Shown piece by piece: positions 45,971-54,244 of a stretch of DNA of 64,000 bases. The stretch's first letter is position 1. Each line of letters opens with the position of its first letter. Position numbers and translations under genes: made by a program. The stretch is from PRDV01 sp963710865 (GTDB lineage: Bacteria > Babelota > Babeliae > Babelales > Babelaceae): assembly GCA_963710865.1 (NCBI GenBank), contig CAVQBR010000002.1, positions 558,001-622,000 on the forward strand, written 5' to 3'. The notes beneath the pieces are model-generated. The model searched no databases and was not told the DNA's origin. It saw nothing but the letters and a program-made list of their open reading frames with translations.

Positions 45971-46113
45971 GCACTTGAGAATCGTAGAACTCCTTGATAG
46001 GCGAATACCTACGGACGCGAAAGAAGAGTTAAGTATACTAGAGGCTCTTGCCGCAATGGTCATTAATGGCTTTGGATTTTCAAATAGACCATTGATGCTC
46101 ATTCTTCGCAGAT
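45971..46113 (+). pseudogene. N-terminal remnant of an IS1634-type transposase
   Basis: The plus strand reads LRIVELLDRRIPTDAKEEL, then SILEALAAMVINGFGFSNRPL, and stops. This resembles the N-terminal part of IS1634-family transposases (DUF4277 region: 'D..LP.D......G.A..A.V.NGLGF.NRPLY'). It starts about 30 bases after the end of the duplicated eno fragment, so an IS element probably took part in the rearrangement. Confidence 0.5.
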
Positions 46114-46212
46114 AAAGCTCTCGAATTGTTCTCGAGGTTCTAGAGGTCCTTTTTATCCCTCAATGAGGCATAGTTCTCAATCGCGATATTTTTAGAATAG
46201 CGAAAAAATTAA

Positions 46213-46241
46213 TTGACAAAATATCATTTTAAGATTATACT
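46213..46241 (+). promoter_or_regulatory. sigma70 promoter of ankyrin gene copy 2
   Basis: TTGACA (46213-46218), a 17-base spacer and TATACT (46236-46241). It is homologous to the promoter at 40898-40926. Confidence 0.78.
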
Positions 46242-46280
46242 ACCTTTAATAAAGATAACATAATCTATAAGGGTACCTCT

Positions 46281-47282
46281 ATGAAAAAAACATTAATTCT
46301 ATTCACTCTTACACCATTTCTAGTTTATACATCAGCCAAAGGCATGCAAGAGAAAGACTTTTTCCAGCACGTCGCACTTTTCAATGACAAGACGAGCCGA
46401 CTTTCCTTGCTACCCGCAGATATAAAGGATGCTTTCATTAGTCTCTATTTACTTCACGCTGTTCAATCCGATCAGGGAGAGACACCCTTGCATATTACTT
46501 CTCGTAACGGCATTGAGAAACTGGTTTCATGTCTCTTACTAGCAAAAGCAGATATACATAGTGTCGACAATAATGGATTAACACCTTTTGACTGTGCAGT
46601 TCAGAACAATCACGCTCCTCTCGTTACGACATTTATAAGAGCAGGGGCAGATATCGACAAATCCATCCACGATGGACAGACACGCTTGTATTTAGAAGCG
46701 CAGTGCGGCCATGTTGCTATGGTTCAGCTGCTTTTAGCAGCAGGTGCTAATAAAGATAAACCTGATGACCAAGGGCGAACACCATCGCATGCGGGAGCAA
46801 TGGCGGGACACGCTGCTGCAGTTAAAGCGCTTGTAGATGCAGGATCAAATATAAATCAAACAGATACCTATGGCCAGACACCGTTGCATCTGGCCACGGA
46901 ATGTGGGCATGTTGCTGCAGTTACCGTACTTCTAGAGGCGGACGCGGATAGCAACCAAACTAGCCGCTGGGGAAATACACCACTTCATCTTGCAATCGGG
47001 CGCACTAGTGTTTCTGTCATTACTAAGCTGCTAGCTGCAGGAGCAGATATAAATAAAACAAACAACGATGGAAATACACCCTTACATCTGGCTATCGATA
47101 AGTTGCACTATGCTGCGATCGCTAAGCTCTTATCAGCAGGAGCAGACATACATATACCCAATGTCATGGGACAGACAGCTGCGCGCCGTGCCATAGACAA
47201 GTTATTCATGCCCTTATGCATAAGCGCATGTGCTGGAATACTGTTTTCAATAATTGTAGACGTCGTTTTCAAAAGACACTAA
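46281..47282 (+). CDS. secreted ankyrin-repeat protein, paralogue 2
   Basis: This 333-residue protein has a signal peptide (MKKTLILFTLTPFLVYTSAKG), seven or eight ankyrin repeats and a C-terminal hydrophobic segment (PLCISACAGILFSIIVDVVF) ending in KRH, a likely membrane anchor. Most positions are identical to the protein at 40968-41954; substitutions cluster in the variable faces of the repeats, which would alter binding specificity. AAGGG precedes the start. It is convergent with eno, 23 bases away, and the junction is duplicated at 45611-45940. Confidence 0.9.
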   Translation: MKKTLILFTLTPFLVYTSAKGMQEKDFFQHVALFNDKTSRLSLLPADIKDAFISLYLLHAVQSDQGETPLHITSRNGIEKLVSCLLLAKADIHSVDNNGLTPFDCAVQNNHAPLVTTFIRAGADIDKSIHDGQTRLYLEAQCGHVAMVQLLLAAGANKDKPDDQGRTPSHAGAMAGHAAAVKALVDAGSNINQTDTYGQTPLHLATECGHVAAVTVLLEADADSNQTSRWGNTPLHLAIGRTSVSVITKLLAAGADINKTNNDGNTPLHLAIDKLHYAAIAKLLSAGADIHIPNVMGQTAARRAIDKLFMPLCISACAGILFSIIVDVVFKRH

Positions 47283-47305
47283 TTTTCAGAACTAGGAAAT
47301 ACAGC

Positions 47306-48562
47306 TTAGTGATCAAATTGAGAAAAGGTCAGCTGATCTTCTATCATAAGCAATCGATTATACTTAGCAACACGCTCAGAACGGCAGCAACTTCCGGCTT
47401 TTATCTGCCCAGCACTTGTGCCGACAGCTAAATCAGCAATAAAGGTATCTTCTGTTTCTGCAGAACGATGGGATACGATCGTATGCAAGCCTTGACTCTT
47501 GCAAAGTGCAATTGCTTGCAATGTTTCTGCAACCGTACCGACCTGGTTGGGCTTAATTATAACAGAAGTTGCGGCATGATCCTCAGCGCCGAGAGCAATA
47601 CGATAGACGTCAGTCACAAACAGATCATCACCTACTATTTGGGCCTTTTGCTCAAGAGCCTTGGTTAATTTAATCCAGGATTTCCAATCTTCCTGAGCAA
47701 GACCATCCTCTATTGAGTAGATAGGATATTGAGCCACCAAACCTGTATAATAATTGATCATATCATCACTGGTAAACTGCTGATCGTGCCAGGTATACAA
47801 ACCAGTGTGAACATCATAGAATTGTGAGGCCGCAACATCAAGCGCTATTACACAGCTAAGCGTATGGCGCTTGTTAATGTGCTCGATAGCTTCAAGAAGG
47901 ATATCAAGAGCTTCTCGCTCCGAAGTAAAATTACAGGCATAGCCCCCTTCGAGACCCACAGCAGTCGATTTACCTCTCTTTTTGAGAAGATCTCCAAGCT
48001 CATGAAAGACAAGGACACCCACTTCAAATGAGGACCGGAACGTCTGAGCCCCTACAGGCATCAACATAAATTCTTGTATACGCAGATTATTATCAGCATG
48101 AGCTCCTCCATTAATCACATTTAAAAGAGGAAAGGGCATAGAGACCGTCTCTGCATCGAAAAAGCCGGCAAACAGTTCATAGAGTTCACACTCTTCAATG
48201 AGTGCTTGTGCCTTATAGAGGGCTATACTCACGGCTAACAAGGTATTAGCCCCTAAGCGCGACTTGTCGGGTGTACCATCAAATTCAACCATCTTTAAAT
48301 CCATCTCAAGCGCTTGAGGTTCTTTCCCAACGAGCAAGGGAGCCAGTGAATGCTCAATATGTTCGATAGCCTTGAGCAGCCCTCGACCACCGAGCCGTTC
48401 ACCACCATCGCGAAGCTCTACAGCCTCGTAGACACCGACTGAATTACCTGAGGGAACTGAAGCTACAACTGATCTGCCATCATCTAAAAAGAGCTCACAT
48501 TGCAGCGCCGGCCACCCCTGAGAATCATATATTTCTCGCCCTATAATTCGTTCAATTTTCAT
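47306..48562 (-). CDS. eno: enolase (divergent)
   Basis: This 418-residue enzyme converts 2-phosphoglycerate to phosphoenolpyruvate. The ATG at 48562 is chosen over the GTG six bases upstream because AGG precedes it at normal spacing. Core motifs are visible: NGGAHADN, SIEDGL, VGDDLFVT, IKPNQVGT, SHRSAETEDTFIADLAVG and QIKAGSCCRSERVAKYN. Several near-invariant positions differ from the usual form: SGNSVG instead of SGASTG in the mobile loop, and GLEGGYACN instead of GDEGGFAPN, although the catalytic Glu is kept. The enzyme is probably active but diverged. It is the only enolase in the window; a 3' fragment copy lies at 45778-45940. Confidence 0.93.
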   Translation of the reverse strand: MKIERIIGREIYDSQGWPALQCELFLDDGRSVVASVPSGNSVGVYEAVELRDGGERLGGRGLLKAIEHIEHSLAPLLVGKEPQALEMDLKMVEFDGTPDKSRLGANTLLAVSIALYKAQALIEECELYELFAGFFDAETVSMPFPLLNVINGGAHADNNLRIQEFMLMPVGAQTFRSSFEVGVLVFHELGDLLKKRGKSTAVGLEGGYACNFTSEREALDILLEAIEHINKRHTLSCVIALDVAASQFYDVHTGLYTWHDQQFTSDDMINYYTGLVAQYPIYSIEDGLAQEDWKSWIKLTKALEQKAQIVGDDLFVTDVYRIALGAEDHAATSVIIKPNQVGTVAETLQAIALCKSQGLHTIVSHRSAETEDTFIADLAVGTSAGQIKAGSCCRSERVAKYNRLLMIEDQLTFSQFDH

Positions 48563-48645
48563 AAACACCTAACTCTTGACCCGAGTAACATACCTATTAC
48601 ATACTAAGATAAAACACATCGCAACCATTTTTGAAGGGTTTTATT

Positions 48646-48849
48646 ATGATACTTGATAATACGTCTTACGACAAAATTAAATTACTCTACAAACTAAGCA
48701 ATCTATGCTGGTTTATAGAAAAGCATGGAATTCCTGATGCTCAAAATTCGGGAGACACTTCGTGCGAGGAAACTCTCAGAGCTTTACAGCGAGACCTCGA
48801 AAAACATATTGAGAAGTTACAACGTGCCATGTGTATGATTACACAGTAG
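48646..48849 (+). CDS. small helical protein, unknown
   Basis: This 67-residue product starts at ATG 48646, seven bases after GAAGGG. It is mostly helical with a heptad-like C-terminal half (CEETLRALQRDLEKHIEKLQ). It is divergent from eno and convergent with the NlpC/P60 gene, whose 3' end it overlaps by 11 bases. A TTGACC sequence at about 48576-48581 could be a -35. No family is recognised. Confidence 0.5.
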   Translation: MILDNTSYDKIKLLYKLSNLCWFIEKHGIPDAQNSGDTSCEETLRALQRDLEKHIEKLQRAMCMITQ

Positions 48850-50047
48850 GTTCCCAGATACTTTTCAGCTTATAGATTTTCAGGCGATAGATTGGACGGT
48901 ACGGCTTGCCTTTACTTGTGAGCCGTCGCAACAAAGAACGTTTGTGATAGGACGCAAGGAGCTGACCATAGTCTTTCTGGTTAAACACCTTATCAAGAGC
49001 TATCTCATGCACCTTGCCCCATCCACATTCATATCCAGATGCTTCAATAAGCAGATTCTTTTTAATATCGCTCACAATCATGATGTGGCCGTTATACCAG
49101 ATAAGATCTCCTTCTTCTAATGCTTCTCCCTTTTTAAGAAGGCGCAAGGATGTTTGTAACTGCGATGTTTTAAGGTAATACGGCATACCAACAATTTGTG
49201 CCGCACACAATATAAGCGATGAGCAGTCAAATCCACTGAGAGGTCTTTGTAAGAGACTTTCTCTTTGCCAATAGGAATAAGCCCTGCCCAGCAGCTTCTT
49301 CTGGCATATCTTAAAGCTGTCCTTCACAGGAGCTCCCGTAAAACTGCATCCACCAAATACATAGGGAATTATTCCACTACTTTCATAAATCCATCGCTTA
49401 ATAAGTTTCATAAAGCAATTCACAGCCTCTTTAGTCGTTTTTGGATAGGCGACAAGAGCATTCTCCCGGGGAACATATCGCACTTCAAATACATGCTTTT
49501 TTTCATTATAGGCGTAAACAGCATAGGCAAGACCGTCCTTTTCTGGACAACGAGCAAATCTCGTACCAACCGAATAGGTTTTCTTACCCTTGGCATCGAA
49601 CCAGGGCCAGGTAAGGGTGAGCACCCCTCTATTATAGTCCTCAGGCGATCGGGTTTTATCAATAGGAGAAGGCAGCTTATCTCGCTCCTTAGGCAGTTCT
49701 TTTAAAGGAATAAGATGCTTCTTTAATATCCAGAATGTGCTATATTGCTTTCCTGCAGCATTGGTATAGATAAAATTTGATGCCGTACATTCATATTCAT
49801 GCTCTGAAGTTCGCCGTTTAATCGTTACAAGCTCGTTACATTTCAACTGATGAATTCGCACGCGTCCAAATATTCCCTTATCTGGGGCCCATGGCAATCC
49901 TTCATACAAAGAGACCACTTCACCATATCTAGAAAGTGCCATCACTGAAGCGTCTGCGACAGGCACGCATATAAAAGCTTGTTCAACCTGTTCAGCTTTG
50001 GTAACAAGTACAAAGACAAGCATAGAGCATAAAGCTTTTTTTACCAA
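48839..50047 (-). CDS. secreted NlpC/P60 cysteine peptidase
   Basis: The frame is open to 50125, but the TTG at 50047 follows AAGGAA and gives a normal signal peptide (VKKALCSMLVFVLVTKA), so I prefer it; about 402 residues. The N-terminal half (about 25-210) has SH3b-like beta-rich features. The C-terminal NlpC/P60 domain has the nucleophile in GFDCSSLI, the His in NGHIMIV and a third polar position in IEASGYECGWGKVHEI. Such enzymes cut D-gamma-glutamyl-diaminopimelate links in peptidoglycan. Together with the M23 enzyme it indicates that a cell wall exists and is remodelled. It might also act on host or competitor peptidoglycan. Confidence 0.85.
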   Translation of the reverse strand: MVKKALCSMLVFVLVTKAEQVEQAFICVPVADASVMALSRYGEVVSLYEGLPWAPDKGIFGRVRIHQLKCNELVTIKRRTSEHEYECTASNFIYTNAAGKQYSTFWILKKHLIPLKELPKERDKLPSPIDKTRSPEDYNRGVLTLTWPWFDAKGKKTYSVGTRFARCPEKDGLAYAVYAYNEKKHVFEVRYVPRENALVAYPKTTKEAVNCFMKLIKRWIYESSGIIPYVFGGCSFTGAPVKDSFKICQKKLLGRAYSYWQRESLLQRPLSGFDCSSLILCAAQIVGMPYYLKTSQLQTSLRLLKKGEALEEGDLIWYNGHIMIVSDIKKNLLIEASGYECGWGKVHEIALDKVFNQKDYGQLLASYHKRSLLRRLTSKGKPYRPIYRLKIYKLKSIWEPTV

Positions 50048-50300
50048 AAGTTTCCTTACGTATTCTAAAAAATAACTATAAATGATTCTCAGTGGCTGCC
50101 TGCAGTAAAAACTATTGAGCATCAATTTAATATGTGCTTCATATTGATCCTCTGTGGAAACTTGTTAAAAAAGGAATGGACAAAATAGGATGCCATGAAA
50201 AAACTCCATACCTCAAGGAAGCGCCCTATCTAGCCTATCGAATTTCGCGCATCACCTGTAAAAAGAAGCAATACCTTGCATCACTTGGTTCGCCAGGATG

Positions 50301-52508
50301 TTAATTAGCAAGTCCACATGCCATATCAATAGCATCCAAATGGCTATACATCTTATTAAGAACATCTCTCACTTCAACAAGGCCACCTGTTAACCCCGCA
50401 CTGAGGTCACTTATATGGGAAGCCCGAGGCGCATTAAGAGCGTCTCGAATGATGTGCCATGTACTAAGGAACTTGCCATGAGTAGCACGTATATCTGTCC
50501 ACTCATTCTTCATCTCGGTTTTTGCTACTGAAACAACCGCCTCTAATTGTGCAGTAAGTTCTTTTACATTGCAGTGCTTGAAGGCGCTGATTACAGAAGC
50601 TTCATTGCTGATATTTTCCTTTGTTGTTGTCTCCAACTCATTTTTAAGGGATGACGCTACCACCTCAAGTGCGGTGTTGTATTCATCTGCCTCAGCAAGG
50701 CTTTGTTTGATACTCCTAAAACTTGAATTTTCCGTTTCATGATAGAATAGCGTGTGAACAAGCTTGCCAAGCGCTGCTGCAACCGCTAATCCTATAATTG
50801 GAATAATTGGTTTTCTAAGAGAGCTCTTGCTCTTTGTAGGATCTAGCTCATACGCATTTCTATCGTAAGCTTTCTCTGAGGGGTTGAGAAAATCATTGCT
50901 TCTTTTTATAACGTTGAGAGAGCTCTTGCTCTTTGTAGGATCTAGCTCATACGTGTTTCTATCGTAAGCTTTCTCAGAGGGATTGGGAAAATCATTGCTT
51001 CTTTTTATAAGCTTAAGGCGGGCTTCAAAAGCGTCAAGGAGGGATTCATTTTGTCGTAGCTGAGCTACAATTGCGTCTAGTTGGGCTCTAGTGGGTGCTT
51101 CTTGCCGAGTTTTTGCTTCTTGTCCTGCCTCCTGATCACGTAGAGCCTGAGCAGCGGCTTCCATCTGTCTTGCTTCTTCGTCTGCTCGTTGTCTTGCTTC
51201 TTGATCAAATAGAGCCCGAGCAGCAGATTCTCTCTGTTTCGCTTCTTCTCTTGTCCGTTGTCTTGCTATTTCTTGATCACGCTGAGCTCTTGCAGCAGCT
51301 TCTCTTGCTTCATGTTGTTCTTTTTCATGCAGTTCTCGAGCAAATTTTTCATCAGATGACGGCTCCTGGACAGGAATGGCCGCACTCGCAGCGAAACTTT
51401 CCCCTCGCAAGTAATTCAAAAGAAAATGCACGCTCTCATCCATAGTTCGATTTTCGCCAATCGAATCGGTTACTATATATTCTTGCCCATCTTTATTAAC
51501 ACTCACCACTAAGGTAAACCAGTGACCATTCGAATTCAAAATCGGCTGACTTGTACAGATAAGAATAATAGCAGATACATCGTCATTTCTTTCAATTCTG
51601 CTCTTAAGATTCTGAAAAGGTACCATTTCATGTTCGGTGATGCCTGAGTAATAAAATAAGCATTCGGTCTCTGTATCACATGATCCTACCTGATCTTTTT
51701 CATAGTTAAACAGCATCTCTATATCTTCACTTACAAGCCAGTCACTATCTACGGCAAATCTCCTTGGCGCTGCTTCGCCGACTTTCACGTCTTCACCAAA
51801 AAAAAATTCTTCGCTTATATTAAAATCTGTAAATAGAGCATCAAATACATCTCTACTAGCCAAAAACAGATCCATCTCACTACTATCAGATCCATTACTT
51901 TGGGCATTCTCATACATAAACCCACCATATTGCGTATAGATACCTTCTTTAGTCAAATTACATATATATGATTCATTGCTTTCCTGAAGGAGTTCTGCGC
52001 ACCCACAAATTCTTTTAATAACGCTTGCTATTTTCACTCTTACCGACTGTTCAAAATCTGCAACACTAAACTCGTCACTCTTAGAATAACCGCTCCTTAG
52101 GTTTGCACTTAAGGCTGAACACGTTAGATAATGATTCATTATCAAACCAGTCAAGTAGTCAGTAATTTTGGGCTTTAGACGAGCCTTTCTAACCTTCAGC
52201 CGCCAACTATCCATCATTATATGAGCACAATCCGCAGAATTCATGTCCACTAATGGGTCGATGGAGCCACTTTGCTTAGCGCGCAGGAGATTTAATCCAT
52301 TACCCAATGCAAGATAACCACAACATGCGTTATCTGGTCCCTGATTAAAAACCTTGGCACTCATAAGCGGTAAATTCTGCTCCAAAAGCATATTGGCTTG
52401 CTCCAAGAGCTCATGAAGTCTTTCTCTTTGCAAAATAACTACGTTCGCAGCATTCATGCCGCTAAAAGACATAAGCACTATCACTACAATGCGCTTTATT
52501 AAGACCAT
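50301..52508 (-). CDS. large secreted papain-like cysteine peptidase with coiled-coil and C-terminal membrane segment
   Basis: The ATG at 52508 follows GAGGG by five bases and is preferred to the TTG at 52520; 735 residues. There is a signal peptide. ACCGYLALGN (C62/C63), NGHWFTL (H329) and VTDSIGEN (D348) match C54, H345 and D364 of the 10078-11367 protein. After the peptidase comes an Arg/Glu/Ala/Gln coiled coil (about 385-475) with three copies of a 23-residue unit (REAAARAQRDQEIARQR-like). Two copies of a 33-residue unit (IKRSNDF.NPSEKAYDRN..ELDPTKSKSS) and a hydrophobic segment (about 555-575, PIIPIIGLAVAAALGKLV) follow, then a helical tail. It is probably an exported peptidase with a modular stalk. 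Ubiquitin-like substrates are an inference. Confidence 0.62.
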   Translation of the reverse strand: MVLIKRIVVIVLMSFSGMNAANVVILQRERLHELLEQANMLLEQNLPLMSAKVFNQGPDNACCGYLALGNGLNLLRAKQSGSIDPLVDMNSADCAHIMMDSWRLKVRKARLKPKITDYLTGLIMNHYLTCSALSANLRSGYSKSDEFSVADFEQSVRVKIASVIKRICGCAELLQESNESYICNLTKEGIYTQYGGFMYENAQSNGSDSSEMDLFLASRDVFDALFTDFNISEEFFFGEDVKVGEAAPRRFAVDSDWLVSEDIEMLFNYEKDQVGSCDTETECLFYYSGITEHEMVPFQNLKSRIERNDDVSAIILICTSQPILNSNGHWFTLVVSVNKDGQEYIVTDSIGENRTMDESVHFLLNYLRGESFAASAAIPVQEPSSDEKFARELHEKEQHEAREAAARAQRDQEIARQRTREEAKQRESAARALFDQEARQRADEEARQMEAAAQALRDQEAGQEAKTRQEAPTRAQLDAIVAQLRQNESLLDAFEARLKLIKRSNDFPNPSEKAYDRNTYELDPTKSKSSLNVIKRSNDFLNPSEKAYDRNAYELDPTKSKSSLRKPIIPIIGLAVAAALGKLVHTLFYHETENSSFRSIKQSLAEADEYNTALEVVASSLKNELETTTKENISNEASVISAFKHCNVKELTAQLEAVVSVAKTEMKNEWTDIRATHGKFLSTWHIIRDALNAPRASHISDLSAGLTGGLVEVRDVLNKMYSHLDAIDMACGLAN
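50819..51016. repeat. two direct 99-bp repeats inside the cysteine peptidase gene
   Basis: GAGCTCTTGCTCTTTGTAGG begins at 50821 and again at 50920, and the near-identity extends for the full 99-base period. It encodes two copies of a 33-residue unit between the coiled coil and the membrane segment. The low divergence indicates a recent, in-frame duplication. Confidence 0.8.
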
Positions 52509-52520
52509 AGAAACCCTCAA

Positions 52521-52905
52521 TTGCGTGCATGTTTACAGCTCTATTATAGTAATAAACAGCAAGAAATACAACAAGTTGAGTTGCAAGCTATACAAAACAT
52601 ACCTTGTTAAGCTCAAATCCCTAGAATATTTTCACTATACAAGTATGTCTCAGATTAACGGTTCACAAAACTGACTTAACGCCAAACTTAGCTTCAACTG
52701 AAACCATCTCAGCAAGCAGGCCACATTACAACTTGTTAATGAAGGCGCATGCCTCAGCCTCAGAAGCGCCGTAACTCGTCGCGGAAAGAACAGCTTTGAG
52801 AAAAACATCTTTTTATGCCCTGCGACACCATTAAGTACATTTTGCGTGGAATTCTAAATCAGCTATACTGAAAACCACCGTGCAACAATTCAGAAGGGAG
52901 TATTC
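52521..52905. other. intergenic region upstream of the aminotransferase
   Basis: About 385 bases between the divergent cysteine peptidase and aminotransferase genes. No recognisable gene. A possible -10 (TATACT, 52864-52869) lies upstream of the aminotransferase reading, and a GAAGGGAG ribosome-binding site is at 52892-52899. Confidence 0.4.
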
Positions 52906-52965
52906 ACGCCACATTTCAAACGAGTTTCACGACTGGTTCAGGTCCCCGGAATCGGTGTAGACCGC

Positions 52966-54072
52966 ATGGGAAATGCTGCTGATGCAGCCCACGATCCTGA
53001 AATAGTGCGACTTGAGAATCTGGATACCGATGTTCCACCACCTCAGTGTGCCCTGGAAGCAACACAGTCTGGTATCAGCCTTGATGAGAATAATAGTTAT
53101 CTCCCATTCTTGGGTCAGGATGCCCTTCGCCAGGCTGTCACAAAACGAGTTGAACGAGTAAGTGGCGTAGACTATGACTGGCGGAGTCAATCTATTATTA
53201 CTGCCGGAGGCATGTCTGGCATTTTAAATTGCTTACTTGCTCTGATTGAGCCGGGTGACGAAGTAATAGTTACCGATCCCACGTACGCAGGCATAATTAA
53301 CCGGATACGAATTGCTGGGGGTATTACAAAATTTGTACCCTTAATTCCTTCCGCTACTGGTTGGAGTCTCGACATTCATGCTCTTACCAAAGCTGCCTCT
53401 TCCAAAACGAAACTAATTCTGCTTGCTCCTGGCATGCCAACTGGGCATGTTCTAACACCTGCTGAATGGCAAGCAGTAACAGATTTGTGCATCAAAATGG
53501 ATACCTGGCTCCTCTACGATGCTGCTATGGAACGCATTTTATATGACAATCGCAGCATTATACATCCGGCCAGTTTTCCTGGAATGGCAGAACGAACTAT
53601 TACTGTTGGCTCAGCATCAAAAGAACTTCGCATGATTGGCTGGCGCGTAGGTTGGGTAGTAGGGCCGCAGGAAATAATCAACGATATAGGACTCGTCAGC
53701 ATCTCAAATGTCGTATGTCAGGTAGGCATTGCTGCGCAAGGAGTAGCCGCAGCGCTGTCATCTCACGATGATGGACTTTCACAAGCACTTGCTGTCTGGC
53801 AACGACGAAGAGATATTATGCTACAAGAGCTTCATGGACTACCGGTCATACCTCCGCATGGTGGCTGGTCATTACTTATGGATGTTCATGCGCTTGGCTT
53901 AAAGTCATCATATGCATCTGAGCTCCTCTTTAAGAAAGCAAAAATCGCTGCTACTTGCATGGTTGGCTGGGGAGAGCAAGCAGAAAAGTACGTCAGATTT
54001 GTGTTTTCAAATGAGCCAGAAGATCGACTTAAGGGTCTGGGAGAAAAAGTTCGAAAAGCACTCCTGTCATAG
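52966..54072 (+). CDS. PLP-dependent class I/II aminotransferase, N-terminus uncertain
   Basis: From the first ATG the product is 368 residues. Fold type I features are present: Y in NNSYLPFLG, SIITAGGMSGI, DPTYAG, an N/P-loop region APGMPTGHVLTP, YDAAMER and the PLP-lysine in GSASKELRMIGWRVGW. The C-terminal Arg is probably in EKYVRFVF. However, the family's N-terminal arm (RVSRLVQVPGIGVDRMG...) is encoded in frame upstream of this ATG, beginning about 52906. There the codon five bases after a good GAAGGGAG site is ACG, not ATG. Either ACG is used, or the start codon is mutated and a truncated protein is made from 52966, which has no ribosome-binding site. Substrate specificity cannot be told. 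Confidence 0.8.
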   Translation: MGNAADAAHDPEIVRLENLDTDVPPPQCALEATQSGISLDENNSYLPFLGQDALRQAVTKRVERVSGVDYDWRSQSIITAGGMSGILNCLLALIEPGDEVIVTDPTYAGIINRIRIAGGITKFVPLIPSATGWSLDIHALTKAASSKTKLILLAPGMPTGHVLTPAEWQAVTDLCIKMDTWLLYDAAMERILYDNRSIIHPASFPGMAERTITVGSASKELRMIGWRVGWVVGPQEIINDIGLVSISNVVCQVGIAAQGVAAALSSHDDGLSQALAVWQRRRDIMLQELHGLPVIPPHGGWSLLMDVHALGLKSSYASELLFKKAKIAATCMVGWGEQAEKYVRFVFSNEPEDRLKGLGEKVRKALLS

Positions 54073-54244
54073 CCCATTACTAGGTCTTTTTCCAATCAAA
54101 TACGTATAGCTGCACACCATCTGCTAATAGCCCAGAACACCCATTATTAGACATATGAAGCACAATCATCCACCCCAAGGCAACCATTAAAAATTGGAAC
54201 CACAGGATTTAGGACCTCATAAGTATAACTTAGGGCACAACAGC

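Noticed and set aside
50176..50304. 42-codon open frame (MDKIGCHEKTPYLKE...) upstream on the plus strand
   Set aside because: AAGG sits directly against the ATG with no spacing, the frame overlaps the end of the cysteine peptidase gene, and no family is recognisable.
52680..52860. Possible ankyrin remnant (QATLQLVNEGACLSL) upstream of the aminotransferase
   Set aside because: Only a few residues resemble an ankyrin helix and the pattern does not continue on either side.
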